Source of the DNA: JAWKSY01 sp041402125
Lineage (GTDB): Bacteria > Planctomycetota > GCA-002687715 > DRQF01
Length of the DNA: 64,000 bases
NCBI GenBank assembly: GCA_041402125.1
Contig: JAWKSY010000002.1
Span: forward strand, 1 to 64,000
Reading direction: 5' to 3'
Made by a program: the position numbers and the translations under genes. Shown here piece by piece: positions 43,977 through 51,953 of this stretch; the first letter of the stretch is position 1; each line of letters starts with the position of its first letter. The notes under the pieces are model-generated. The model saw nothing but the letters and a program-made list of their open reading frames with translations, did not search any database and was not told the origin of the DNA.

Positions 43977-44759
43977 ATGACGCGCCTCGCGGTGACGCTG
44001 ACGCTCGCGACGGTCCTCGTCGTCGGGTGCACGAACGGCCCGAACAGCCGCTACGAGGAGTTCGGGGACCGCGTGAACACCGAGGGCTTCGGCCACCGGT
44101 TCGCGCAGCCCGAGGACGGCCGCGGCGACCTCGTCATGGGGCCCGGCGACACCATCCGCATCGACGTCGCGCGCAATCCCGAGCTCTCCAGCGAGCAGAC
44201 GATCCGCTACGAGGGCGTGATCCGGATGCCCTACGTCGGGGACGTCGTCGTCGCCGGCCTGACCCCGGCGCAGATCCGCGACAAGCTCCTCCTCCTGATG
44301 GCGCCGTTCATCCGGGAGGCCGTGATCGACGTCACGCCGACGAGGATCACGAGCAAGAACGTCTATCTGTTCTCGACCGACCAGACCGGCAGCATCGTCG
44401 CGCGGAAGCTCCCCGTGGGCGGGGACATGACCCTCATCGATCTGGTCACCGTGATCGGCGGCACGCCGACCGGCGTCGACGACTGCAACATCAAGATCCT
44501 CCGCGCCGACCCGCGGCATCCGAAGCCGCTGGTGGTCAACCTGCGCGACATGGTCGTGAACGGCTACACGGCCGCGAACATCCGGCTCCTGCCGGACGAC
44601 ATGGTCTGGTTCCCGCCGACCTTCTTCTACGCCGTCGCCCAGACGATCAACCAGGTGACCTTCCCGCTGCGCGAGCTGCGGCGGGCCCTCCGGGACGGCG
44701 ACGACCTGCGCTACTTCATCGAGAACGGCGAGGTCCGGACCCGACGAGGCGGATTCTGA
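43977..44759 (+). CDS. Wza-like polysaccharide export lipoprotein
   Basis: A 260-residue outer-membrane auxiliary (OPX) protein. The lipoprotein signal ends LVVGC (Cys18). The Poly_export/BexD-like domain (about 48-140) contains GPGDTIRIDVARNPELS and RMPYVGDVVVAGLTPAQIRDKL. An SLBB-like domain (about 145-225) has GGDMTLIDLVTVIGGT. It lacks the C-terminal amphipathic barrel helix of E. coli Wza and, like the PEP-CTERM-associated export family, is short. It is the first gene of the export operon; the chain-length gene follows after 1 nt. Confidence 0.88.
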   Translation: MTRLAVTLTLATVLVVGCTNGPNSRYEEFGDRVNTEGFGHRFAQPEDGRGDLVMGPGDTIRIDVARNPELSSEQTIRYEGVIRMPYVGDVVVAGLTPAQIRDKLLLLMAPFIREAVIDVTPTRITSKNVYLFSTDQTGSIVARKLPVGGDMTLIDLVTVIGGTPTGVDDCNIKILRADPRHPKPLVVNLRDMVVNGYTAANIRLLPDDMVWFPPTFFYAVAQTINQVTFPLRELRRALRDGDDLRYFIENGEVRTRRGGF

Positions 44760-44760
44760 C

Positions 44761-46398
44761 ATGGCGGGCGAGCTGAAGAGTCCGACCTCGCTGGTCAGCG
44801 TCCAGGAAGCCGAGGGCCCAGGGCTCCTCGACTACCTGGGGATGTTCCGCCGGCGGCTGAAGACGATCCTCTTCCCCGCGGTGCTCATGGCCCTGCTGGG
44901 CGGACTCGTCGCCTTCATCCTCCCGAACCAGTACGAGGCGACGACGAAGTTCGTCGTGAACGACGTCGGCACCGCGAAGGAAGGCCTCGGCGGCGGCGGG
45001 ATGCCCCCGCACAAGCCGCTCCTCGTCCGGGCCGAGGACGAGATGAAGAGCCCGGCCTTCCTGCGCCCGATCATCGACAGCATCGGGATCAGCGAGGGCT
45101 ACAACGTCACGCGGCCCGACGAGTTCTCGGAGCTGCTCGACTACATCGACGACAACCTCCGCGTGCGCCTCGACAAGGCGCCGCAGGGCGCGGACCGCAT
45201 CCTGATCGTCTACCAGGGGCGCAACCAGGCGAAGGTCGTGGAGTTCGTGGACGCGGTGCGCGAGTCCTACCGCGACCTCTTCCGCGACCAGTACCGCCGA
45301 CAGCCGCGCGAGTGGTACAACTCCGCCGTCGCCCTCGTCCAGAACATCGAGCGCCAGCTCACGACCAAGCAGGTCGAGATGCAGGCCCACGCGGCGACGC
45401 CCGACGTCGGGCTCCTCAACCGCGGTCCCGAGTACCGTCGCGAGGCCGAGGACCTGCGGAGCGATCGCGACGAGCGCCAGCGCGAGCTGACCGCGCTCAA
45501 CCTCAAGCTCGCGCGGGCCCAGAACCAGCTCCGCGAGCTGCCCGCCGAGTCGGTCCGCCGTCGCTTCGTCGAGAACGAGGCGAAGAAGGAGGCGCGCGCG
45601 AAGTACGACGCCGCCCTGAAGATCCTCAACGAGCTCGTCGAGTACCGCAAGCTCCTCGACACGACCGACGAAGTGAAGCGGGCGCGCGCCGAGGTCGATC
45701 GCCTGAAGAAGAACCTCGACGCCCTCGACGACCGCATCGAGCAGCCGTCCGAGGTGGCGCCGAACGACCAGCGTCAGGCGCTGCAGCTCGAGATCCTGAA
45801 CTACCGCCGCGAGATCGAGGCCCAGGAGGAGCAGGTCCGCGCCGCGGGCCGTCGCCTCGCCGAGCTCAACGATCTCCTGCGTCGCATCCCCGAGATCGAG
45901 GCGCGCGACGAGCGCCTGAAGGGCGAGATCGAGGCGCTCCAGCTCCGGCTCGAGCGGGCGCAGCGCGCCCGTCAGGACGCCGAGGGTACCTGGGTCCGCG
46001 TCAAGGACGCCGAGCTCTTCCGCGTGCTCGAGTACCCGCACGGCAACGATCCGCCCGTCTTCCCCTCGATGCCGCTGTTCATCCTGATCGGCGCCGCCGC
46101 GGGCTTCTTCATCGGGCTCGGCGTGGCCTTCCTCAAGGAGTTCTCGGGCATGACCTACGCCACCTCGGCGCAGGTCAAGCACGCGATGACCCTGCCGATC
46201 CTGGGTGAGGTCTCCCGCATCGTGAGCGAGGACGAGCGCCGCCGCGAGTCCGCGAAGCGCTGGCGGACGATCACCATCGTCGGGCTCGTCCTGACCGTCC
46301 TCGGGATGCTGCACCTCTTCTACTTCCACCCGGATCTCGCCGGTTACCTGCCGACCAAGGTCGGCGAGGTGATGGACAAGATCTACCTGGGGAGGTGA
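44761..46398 (+). CDS. Wzz/GumC-like polysaccharide chain-length determinant
   Basis: A 545-residue inner-membrane polysaccharide co-polymerase. The first membrane helix is at about residues 35-54 (LFPAVLMALLGGLVAFILP). A long periplasmic coiled-coil covers about 180-430 (Glu/Arg/Leu-rich), and further helices lie near 440-460 (PLFILIGAAAGFFIGLGVAF) and 500-522 (TIVGLVLTVLGMLHLF). The layout fits the long, kinase-less GNVR proteins of exosortase-associated clusters. The C-terminal cytoplasmic segment between the last two helices could contact the CpsD-like protein encoded two genes downstream. Confidence 0.85.
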   Translation: MAGELKSPTSLVSVQEAEGPGLLDYLGMFRRRLKTILFPAVLMALLGGLVAFILPNQYEATTKFVVNDVGTAKEGLGGGGMPPHKPLLVRAEDEMKSPAFLRPIIDSIGISEGYNVTRPDEFSELLDYIDDNLRVRLDKAPQGADRILIVYQGRNQAKVVEFVDAVRESYRDLFRDQYRRQPREWYNSAVALVQNIERQLTTKQVEMQAHAATPDVGLLNRGPEYRREAEDLRSDRDERQRELTALNLKLARAQNQLRELPAESVRRRFVENEAKKEARAKYDAALKILNELVEYRKLLDTTDEVKRARAEVDRLKKNLDALDDRIEQPSEVAPNDQRQALQLEILNYRREIEAQEEQVRAAGRRLAELNDLLRRIPEIEARDERLKGEIEALQLRLERAQRARQDAEGTWVRVKDAELFRVLEYPHGNDPPVFPSMPLFILIGAAAGFFIGLGVAFLKEFSGMTYATSAQVKHAMTLPILGEVSRIVSEDERRRESAKRWRTITIVGLVLTVLGMLHLFYFHPDLAGYLPTKVGEVMDKIYLGR

Positions 46399-46403
46399 CG
46401 GCG

Positions 46404-47302
46404 ATGTACGAAGCGTATTTCGGCTTCGACCGGCCGCCCTTCAACAACACGCCGGACACGAGCTTCTTCTTCCCGAGCGAGCGCCACAACGAGGCCCTCG
46501 CCCAGCTCCTCTACACCGTGCAGGCCCGCAAGGGGTTCGCGGTGGTCACGGGAGAGATCGGGGCCGGCAAGACGACGCTCTGCCGCGCGCTCCTGCGCGA
46601 CCTCGAGGCCGAGGGCACCGTCACCGCGCTGGTGACGAACCCCCGTCTGACCGGGATCCAGCTCCTCTACACCGTCGCCCGCGAGTTCGGGCTCGACGTC
46701 GAGCAGGGACACCGGGTCGCGATCCTCGACGCGATCAACGAGTTCCTCATCCAGAAGCTCGCCGAGGACCGCAACGTCGTCCTCATCATCGACGAGGCGC
46801 AGAACCTGCCCCTCTCGACGATGGAGGAGGTCCGGCTGATCTCGAACCTCGAGACCGAGACCGAGAAGCTCGTCCAGATCCTCCTGCTCGGGCAGCCCGA
46901 GCTGAAGCAGAAGATCGAGCACGCCAGTCTCCGGCAGTTGCGGCAGCGCATCGCGATGCGCTATCACCTGTCGGCGCTCAGCATGCAGGAGACCTTCCAG
47001 TACCTCGTGCACCGCATGAAGGTCGCGGGTCCGCATCACACGGTGCGATTCTCCTCGCGGGCGGTGCCGCTGATCTACCGCTACTCGGGGGGCGTCCCCC
47101 GACTGGTGAACCTGCTGGTCGACCGCTGCCTGATCGTGGCCTTCACCGAAGACAGCTCGAAGATCACGAGCCGGGTGGTGATGTCGGCGATCCGCGAGAT
47201 CGAGGGACCGGAATGGACCTTCAAGCGGGCCGCCGAGGAGACGGAGGAGGCCAAGAAGCGCCCTTCCTGCGGATCCCCTTCTTCTCGGAGAAGCGGGGCT
47301 GA
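46404..47302 (+). CDS. ExeA/GspA-type AAA ATPase of XrtA clusters; apparent single-base deletion near the 3' end
   Basis: An ATPase like those next to exosortase-A polysaccharide genes. It starts MYEAYFGFDRPPF, with Walker A GEIGAGKTT, Walker B VVLIIDEAQNL, GQPELKQKIE and RIAMRYHLSALS. A GGGGAGG site lies 8 nt upstream of the ATG. As sequenced, the frame turns into low-complexity sequence after EAKKRP (about 47262) and stays open through the next gene to 49487. One extra C in the CCC at 47261-47263 would give ...RPFLRIPFFSEKRG with a stop at 47302 and a 299-residue protein, 38 nt before the next gene. The peptidoglycan-binding C-terminal domain of ExeA is absent. Confidence 0.8.
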
Positions 47303-47340
47303 TGGGTCGGGAGCGGATGGCGACGGGGAGGCCGGGCTAG

Positions 47341-48270
47341 ATGGGTCGCATCGACGACGCCCTGAAGAAGGCACAGGCGGAGCGCGCGCGCAAGCGCGGC
47401 GCCCCCGAGCCGGCGTCCGTCCCGACCCCGCCGCCGGCGGCGACTCCGGAGCCCCGCGTCGAGCGCGAGGCCCGCCCCGAGCCGACCCAGACGCGCACCG
47501 TCCGCGCGCCGCAGATCGATCCCGGCGTCGTCGAGGCCCCCGCGAAGAGCAAGGGCGGCGGCTCCATCCTGAAGGGGATGCGGAAGGTCGGCCCCGCGGT
47601 CGACCTCGCTCCGCCGGAGCTCCTCGTCGTGGCCCGCGATCCCTCCGATCCGCGCTCCGAGCAGTTCCGGTCGATCAAGACGAACCTCCACGCGCTCGAT
47701 CCCGAGCCGCGGGTCATCGGCTTCACGAGCGCCATCGACGAGGAGGGCACGAGCGCGGTCGCGACGAACCTCGCCTGCGTCTTCGCCGAGGAGCGACACT
47801 CCGAGATCCTCGTCGTGGACGCCAACCTCCGCGAGCGCTCGGCGGCCACGCTCCTCGGCGTCGCCGCGGACGCGCCCGGACTCGCCGAGATCCTCGAGGG
47901 GACCGCGACTCCGGACGAGGTCGTCGTGCGGACCTCGATCCCGCACGTCTCCTGCATTCCCCCGGGGCGCTCGAGCAAGAACCCGGGCGGGCTCCTCTCG
48001 AGCCCCCGGCTGAAGGAGGCCCTCGAGCACTGGGCCCAGCGCTTCGATCGCCTTCTCGTCGACACCCCGCCGACGCTCAACTTCACCGACGCGGCCGTCA
48101 TCGGGCACCACCTCGACGGCGTCGTCCTCGTCGTGAAGCTCAGCGAGACCCCGCGCAACCTCGTCGAGGAGGCCCTCGAGCACCTCCGCGGGGCGCGGCT
48201 CGATCTCTTCGGCTGCGTGCTCACGAACGCGGCCGAGCCCGAGCCCTTCCCCGGCGACGACGAGGCCTGA
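47341..48270 (+). CDS. CpsD/CapB-like tyrosine-kinase homologue, probably inactive
   Basis: A 309-residue P-loop protein of the BY-kinase type. The N-terminus MGRIDDALKKAQ is the conserved start of exosortase-associated autokinases, followed by a Pro-rich linker (24-75). Walker A is degenerate: TSAIDEEGTSAVATNLA has Thr137 where the phosphate-binding Lys should be (normally GEGKS/T). Walker A' (ILVVDANLR, 156-164) and Walker B (LLVDTPP, 238-244) remain. The C-terminus ends GDDEA and has no tyrosine cluster. Both ATP binding and autophosphorylation are therefore doubtful; it may be a structural partner of the Wzz-like protein. Confidence 0.85.
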   Translation: MGRIDDALKKAQAERARKRGAPEPASVPTPPPAATPEPRVEREARPEPTQTRTVRAPQIDPGVVEAPAKSKGGGSILKGMRKVGPAVDLAPPELLVVARDPSDPRSEQFRSIKTNLHALDPEPRVIGFTSAIDEEGTSAVATNLACVFAEERHSEILVVDANLRERSAATLLGVAADAPGLAEILEGTATPDEVVVRTSIPHVSCIPPGRSSKNPGGLLSSPRLKEALEHWAQRFDRLLVDTPPTLNFTDAAVIGHHLDGVVLVVKLSETPRNLVEEALEHLRGARLDLFGCVLTNAAEPEPFPGDDEA

Positions 48271-48293
48271 CCTCGCACGCGAGAGGACAACGC

Positions 48294-49487
48294 GTGCGCA
48301 TCCTCTACCTCGCACATCGCATCCCGTTCCCGCCCGACAAGGGCGACAAGATCCGCTCCTACCACTGGCTGCGGGCGCTCGCGGAGCGCCACGAGGTCCA
48401 CCTGATCGCGCTCTGCGACGATCCGGCCGACCTCGCGCATCGCGGCGTGCTCGAGGAACTCTGCGCCACCGTCTCGCTCCACGAGCTCGGACGCACGCGG
48501 GCGCGCCTCGGCGCGCTGCGCTCCCTGGTGACCGGCGCGCCGCTCTCCACCGGGTGGTTCGACCACCCCGGCGTGCGGGCCGCCGTCGACGCGCGGGTGG
48601 AGGACGGCGTGGACGTGGCCCTCGCCTTCTCGTCCTCGATGGCGCCCTACCTCGATCGTCATCCCGCGCTGCCGAAGGTGATGGACATGGTGGACGTCGA
48701 CTCGGCGAAGTTCCGCGACTACGCGCGGCGCGAGGGCGGCCTGAAGAGCCTCGTCCACGGACTCGAGGGGCGACGCCTCGGCCGCTACGAGGAGGAACTC
48801 GTGCGGCGCTGGGGCGCCGTCGTCCTCTGCACCGAGCCCGAGTCCGAGCTGCTGCGGGGCCGGGTCCGCGGCGGCCGGATCGTGGCGATCCGCAACGGCG
48901 CGGCCCTGCCGGCGCTCGAGGAGACGCGGGGCGACCGGCTCGAGCCGCGCCTCCTCTTCGTCGGCGCGATGGACTACCTCGCCAACGTCGACGCGGTGGA
49001 GTACGCCGCGCACGAGATCATGCCGCGCATCCTCGAGCGTCGCCCCGACGCGCGCTTCGACATCGTCGGCCGCGGTCCCGCCCCGCGCGTGCGGGCCCTC
49101 GACGGGATGCCGGGCGTGAAGGTCCACGGCGCGGTGGCCGACCTCGCGCCCTTCCTCCGCGACTCGCGGCTCTCCCTCGTGCCGCTGCGCGTCGCGCAGG
49201 GCATCCAGAACAAGGTCCTCGAGGCGATGGCCTGGTGCCTTCCCGTCGTGACGAGCCGCAAGCTCGGCCCCTCGCTCGGGGCGGCCGAGGGCCGCGAGAT
49301 CCTGCTCGCGGACTCGCCGGAGGAGTACGCCGCCCACGCGCTCTCCCTGCTCGACGACGGCGAGCGGGCCCGCGCGATGGGGGAGCGGGCGCGGGAGTTC
49401 GTCGCCGCGAACTTCGCCTGGGAACGCAGCTACCGCGCGCTCGAGGATCTCCTCGCCGACGTGGTCGCGGCCGGGGCGAAGCGATGA
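48294..49487 (+). CDS. Glycosyltransferase family 4, exosortase-A cluster type (Stp1-like)
   Basis: A 397-residue GT-B enzyme with a GTG start and a GAGAGGA site. It opens RILYLAHRIPFPPDKGDKIRS, a pattern diagnostic of the PEP-CTERM/XrtA-associated sugar transferase family. Other motifs are KVMDMVDVDSAKFRDY, FVGAMDYLANVDAVEY, DIVGRGPAPRVRAL and a donor-binding region GIQNKVLEAMAWCLPVVTS. It overlaps the next glycosyltransferase by 4 bp. Donor and acceptor sugars are unknown. The long frame that joins it to the ATPase gene is an artefact of the upstream frameshift. Confidence 0.88.
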   Translation: MRILYLAHRIPFPPDKGDKIRSYHWLRALAERHEVHLIALCDDPADLAHRGVLEELCATVSLHELGRTRARLGALRSLVTGAPLSTGWFDHPGVRAAVDARVEDGVDVALAFSSSMAPYLDRHPALPKVMDMVDVDSAKFRDYARREGGLKSLVHGLEGRRLGRYEEELVRRWGAVVLCTEPESELLRGRVRGGRIVAIRNGAALPALEETRGDRLEPRLLFVGAMDYLANVDAVEYAAHEIMPRILERRPDARFDIVGRGPAPRVRALDGMPGVKVHGAVADLAPFLRDSRLSLVPLRVAQGIQNKVLEAMAWCLPVVTSRKLGPSLGAAEGREILLADSPEEYAAHALSLLDDGERARAMGERAREFVAANFAWERSYRALEDLLADVVAAGAKR

Positions 49488-50587
49488 CGCGGCACGTCGT
49501 CCACGTCCTGAGTTCCTTCGATACCGGCGGCCTGCAGCAGGGCGTGGTGAACCTCGTCAACCACTCCGACCCCGCGCGCTTCCGTCACTCGATCGTCTCC
49601 TTCTCGCCGGCGCTCGGGATGCGGGAGCGCCTGCGGCGCGACGACGTGCAGGTCGAGTCGATCGCGCTCGGGGGCCTCGGTCGCCTCGCGGCCGCGCGGC
49701 GGCTCGCGGCGCGGCTCCGCGCGCTCGGCTGCGACGTCCTGCACACGCGGAATCGCGGCACGCAGCTCGACGGCGCCCTCGCCGGAGTGATCGCGCGCGT
49801 GCCCTGGCGCGTCCACGGCTACCACGGCCGCGACCTCGGCAACGCCTCGGGCGAGCGCCTCGCGCGCCGCCTCGTCGGGCGCGTGGCCGAGTGGGCGCAC
49901 CACCGGGTCATCGCCCTCACGCCGGCGATGCGCGAGGAGTACCGCCGCGACTACGGCGTCCCGGCGCGGAAGATCGCGGTCATCCCGAACGGCGTCGACC
50001 TCGAGCGCCTGAACGCCTTCGCGCCGGCCGAGGCGCTGCGCTCGCCCTTCACCGTCGCGACGGTCGGACGGCTCGACGCGGTGAAGAACCTGCCGCTCCT
50101 CCTGCGGGCCTTCGCCGCGATGGAGAACCGGGGTCCCGAGGATCGCCTCGTCATCGCCGGCGACGGTCCGGAGCGCCCGCGCCTGGAGGCCCTCGCGACC
50201 GAGCTCGCGCTTCCCGAGGGGGCGATTCGTTTCCTCGGCGAGAGAAAGGATGCTCCGGCGGTCATGAAGGCCGCGGATCTCTACGTTCAGCCTTCCTTTT
50301 ACGAGGGCATGTCGAACACGATCGTCGAGGCGATGGCCCTCGGAGTTCCGGTCCTCGCAACCGAAGTGGGTGGAAATGCCGATGTTACGGGGAGGGAAGG
50401 GGCGGCGCGCCTCGTCCCCTCGGACGACGTCGCGGCGATGCGGATGGCCCTCGAGGCCTTCCGGGCCGACCCGGAGCTCCGGCGCGAGACCGCGCGGCGC
50501 GGCCGGGAGCGGGTCGAGGGGCGCTTCACGCTGGAGCGCATGGTGACCGCTTACGAGGCGGTCTGGTCGCGGAACGGGACGGAGTGA
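49484..50587 (+). CDS. Glycosyltransferase family 4, exosortase-A cluster type (Stp2-like)
   Basis: A 367-residue GT-B enzyme. It begins VVHVLSSFDTGGLQQGVVNL, contains IPNGVDLERL, the VATVGRLDAVKNLPLLLRAF segment and the retaining GT4 donor site FYEGMSNTIVEAMALGVPV. The pattern at the start matches the second XrtA-associated sugar transferase family. The ATG overlaps the preceding stop. About 180 nt around 50221-50400 have many A/T-ending codons (ATT, AGA, GTT, TTT, GCA, AAT), unlike the rest of the gene. Confidence 0.88.
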   Translation: MTRHVVHVLSSFDTGGLQQGVVNLVNHSDPARFRHSIVSFSPALGMRERLRRDDVQVESIALGGLGRLAAARRLAARLRALGCDVLHTRNRGTQLDGALAGVIARVPWRVHGYHGRDLGNASGERLARRLVGRVAEWAHHRVIALTPAMREEYRRDYGVPARKIAVIPNGVDLERLNAFAPAEALRSPFTVATVGRLDAVKNLPLLLRAFAAMENRGPEDRLVIAGDGPERPRLEALATELALPEGAIRFLGERKDAPAVMKAADLYVQPSFYEGMSNTIVEAMALGVPVLATEVGGNADVTGREGAARLVPSDDVAAMRMALEAFRADPELRRETARRGRERVEGRFTLERMVTAYEAVWSRNGTE

Positions 50588-50593
50588 ATCGCG

Positions 50594-51946
50594 ATGCTGT
50601 CGCTGAGATTCGCGGTCCTGCTCGTCCTCGTCCCCATCCTGATCGCGCTGAGCCTGCGCCGACCGCTCTGGGGCGTCTTCTCGCTCCTCCTCATGTACTA
50701 CTTCCGCCCCGACGTCTGGGGGAAGCCGGTCTGGTGGCGGCCCGTCGAGTGGCTGACGATCGCGACGCTCCTGTCCTGGCTCATCCGGGCGAAGGACATC
50801 CGCTTCGAGCGCGGGCTCGGACTCTCGCTGATCTTTCTCGGGACGATGCTCGTCAGCACCATGAGCGCCGCCCGAAGTAGCGAGGTCTCCCTCGACGCGA
50901 CGGAGACCATCCTCAAGCTCGTGGTCATGCAGTTCATCTGCGTGCAGGTCATCCGCGACCTCAACACGGTCATGACCTTCCTCTGGGTCAACGTGCTCGC
51001 CAACCTCTGGACGCTGAAGTCGGCGCTCGTGCAGACGATCTTCGGCAGCGGCGTCCGCGTGGATGTCGGCGCGGCGCAGGGCGGCGGCGCCAACTACCTC
51101 GCGATGACCTTCGTCATGACGCTGCCGCTGCTCTACTTCCGCTTCCTGAAGGGGACGCCCCGGGAGCGCAAGCTGGCGATGGCGATCATCCCGCTCGAGA
51201 TCATCGGCTGCGTCGGCACCGGGTCGCGCGGCGGCTTCCTGACGCTCTTCTTCGTCTTCGGCTTCCTCGCCGTGCGCTCGGGGCAGAAGCTCAAGGGCTT
51301 CATGCTGGCCCTGGCCTTCGGCCTGGTCTTCCTGATCGCGGTGCCGGACGCGCAGTGGAACCGCTTCGTCAACACCTTCAAGGGCGACGGCAAGGAGTCG
51401 GCCTCCCAGAACAGCCGCCTCGGGCTGTGGAAGGTGGGCCTCCAGCTCTTCAAGGAGTCGCCGATCGTCGGCGTCGGGCACGACAACTACCAGCTCCTCT
51501 CGCCGCGCTACTACGGCTTCTTCGCCGGGCAGAACCCGATCCCCTACGATCCGGCCCTCGAGGGTCAGAAGGGCTACACGGGATTCGTCGCGCACAGCAC
51601 CTGGGTGCAGTCGCTCGCCGACGGCGGGATCCTCGGCTCGATCCCCTTCTTCGCGCTCTTCGCCTGGGCGATGTGGACGCTCTATCGCGTGCGACGGGCG
51701 AGAATACCCCCCGGCGAGCTCGAATCGGTCCGGGAGATCAGTCAGATCATCGAGGGGACGATGTGGGCCTTCATCATCGCCTCCTCCTTCGCGAGTCACA
51801 TGAAGCTCGACTTCCTCTGGTACTACTTCGGCGCGATCGGCGCCTTCGGGATCATCGTCCGGCGCCGCGAGGCGCAGGTGCGCCGGGAGACCCGCGAGGC
51901 CTACGAGGCCACCGCGCGGTCGCGCGCGGTGCCGGTGGGTAGCTGA
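50594..51946 (+). CDS. O-antigen ligase/polymerase-like membrane protein of XrtA clusters
   Basis: A 450-residue protein with about 10-11 membrane helices, from residue 5 (LRFAVLLVLVPILIALSL) to about 425. The large periplasmic loop (about 275-345) contains NSRLGLWKVGLQLFKESPIVGVGHDNY, the Wzy_C signature with its Arg and the Gly-rich GxGxxN-type motif, then HSTWVQSLADGGILGSIPF. It resembles the exosortase-A associated O-glycosylation ligase/polymerase family. It probably polymerises or transfers the polysaccharide on the periplasmic face. The amidotransferase gene follows after 7 nt. Confidence 0.87.
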   Translation: MLSLRFAVLLVLVPILIALSLRRPLWGVFSLLLMYYFRPDVWGKPVWWRPVEWLTIATLLSWLIRAKDIRFERGLGLSLIFLGTMLVSTMSAARSSEVSLDATETILKLVVMQFICVQVIRDLNTVMTFLWVNVLANLWTLKSALVQTIFGSGVRVDVGAAQGGGANYLAMTFVMTLPLLYFRFLKGTPRERKLAMAIIPLEIIGCVGTGSRGGFLTLFFVFGFLAVRSGQKLKGFMLALAFGLVFLIAVPDAQWNRFVNTFKGDGKESASQNSRLGLWKVGLQLFKESPIVGVGHDNYQLLSPRYYGFFAGQNPIPYDPALEGQKGYTGFVAHSTWVQSLADGGILGSIPFFALFAWAMWTLYRVRRARIPPGELESVREISQIIEGTMWAFIIASSFASHMKLDFLWYYFGAIGAFGIIVRRREAQVRRETREAYEATARSRAVPVGS

Positions 51947-51953
51947 CCCGGAC

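Noticed and set aside
46395..49487. Apparent 1030-residue fusion of ATPase and glycosyltransferase
   Set aside because: The middle 330 codons overlap the CpsD-like gene in another frame and encode low-complexity residues. A one-base deletion explains the fusion better.
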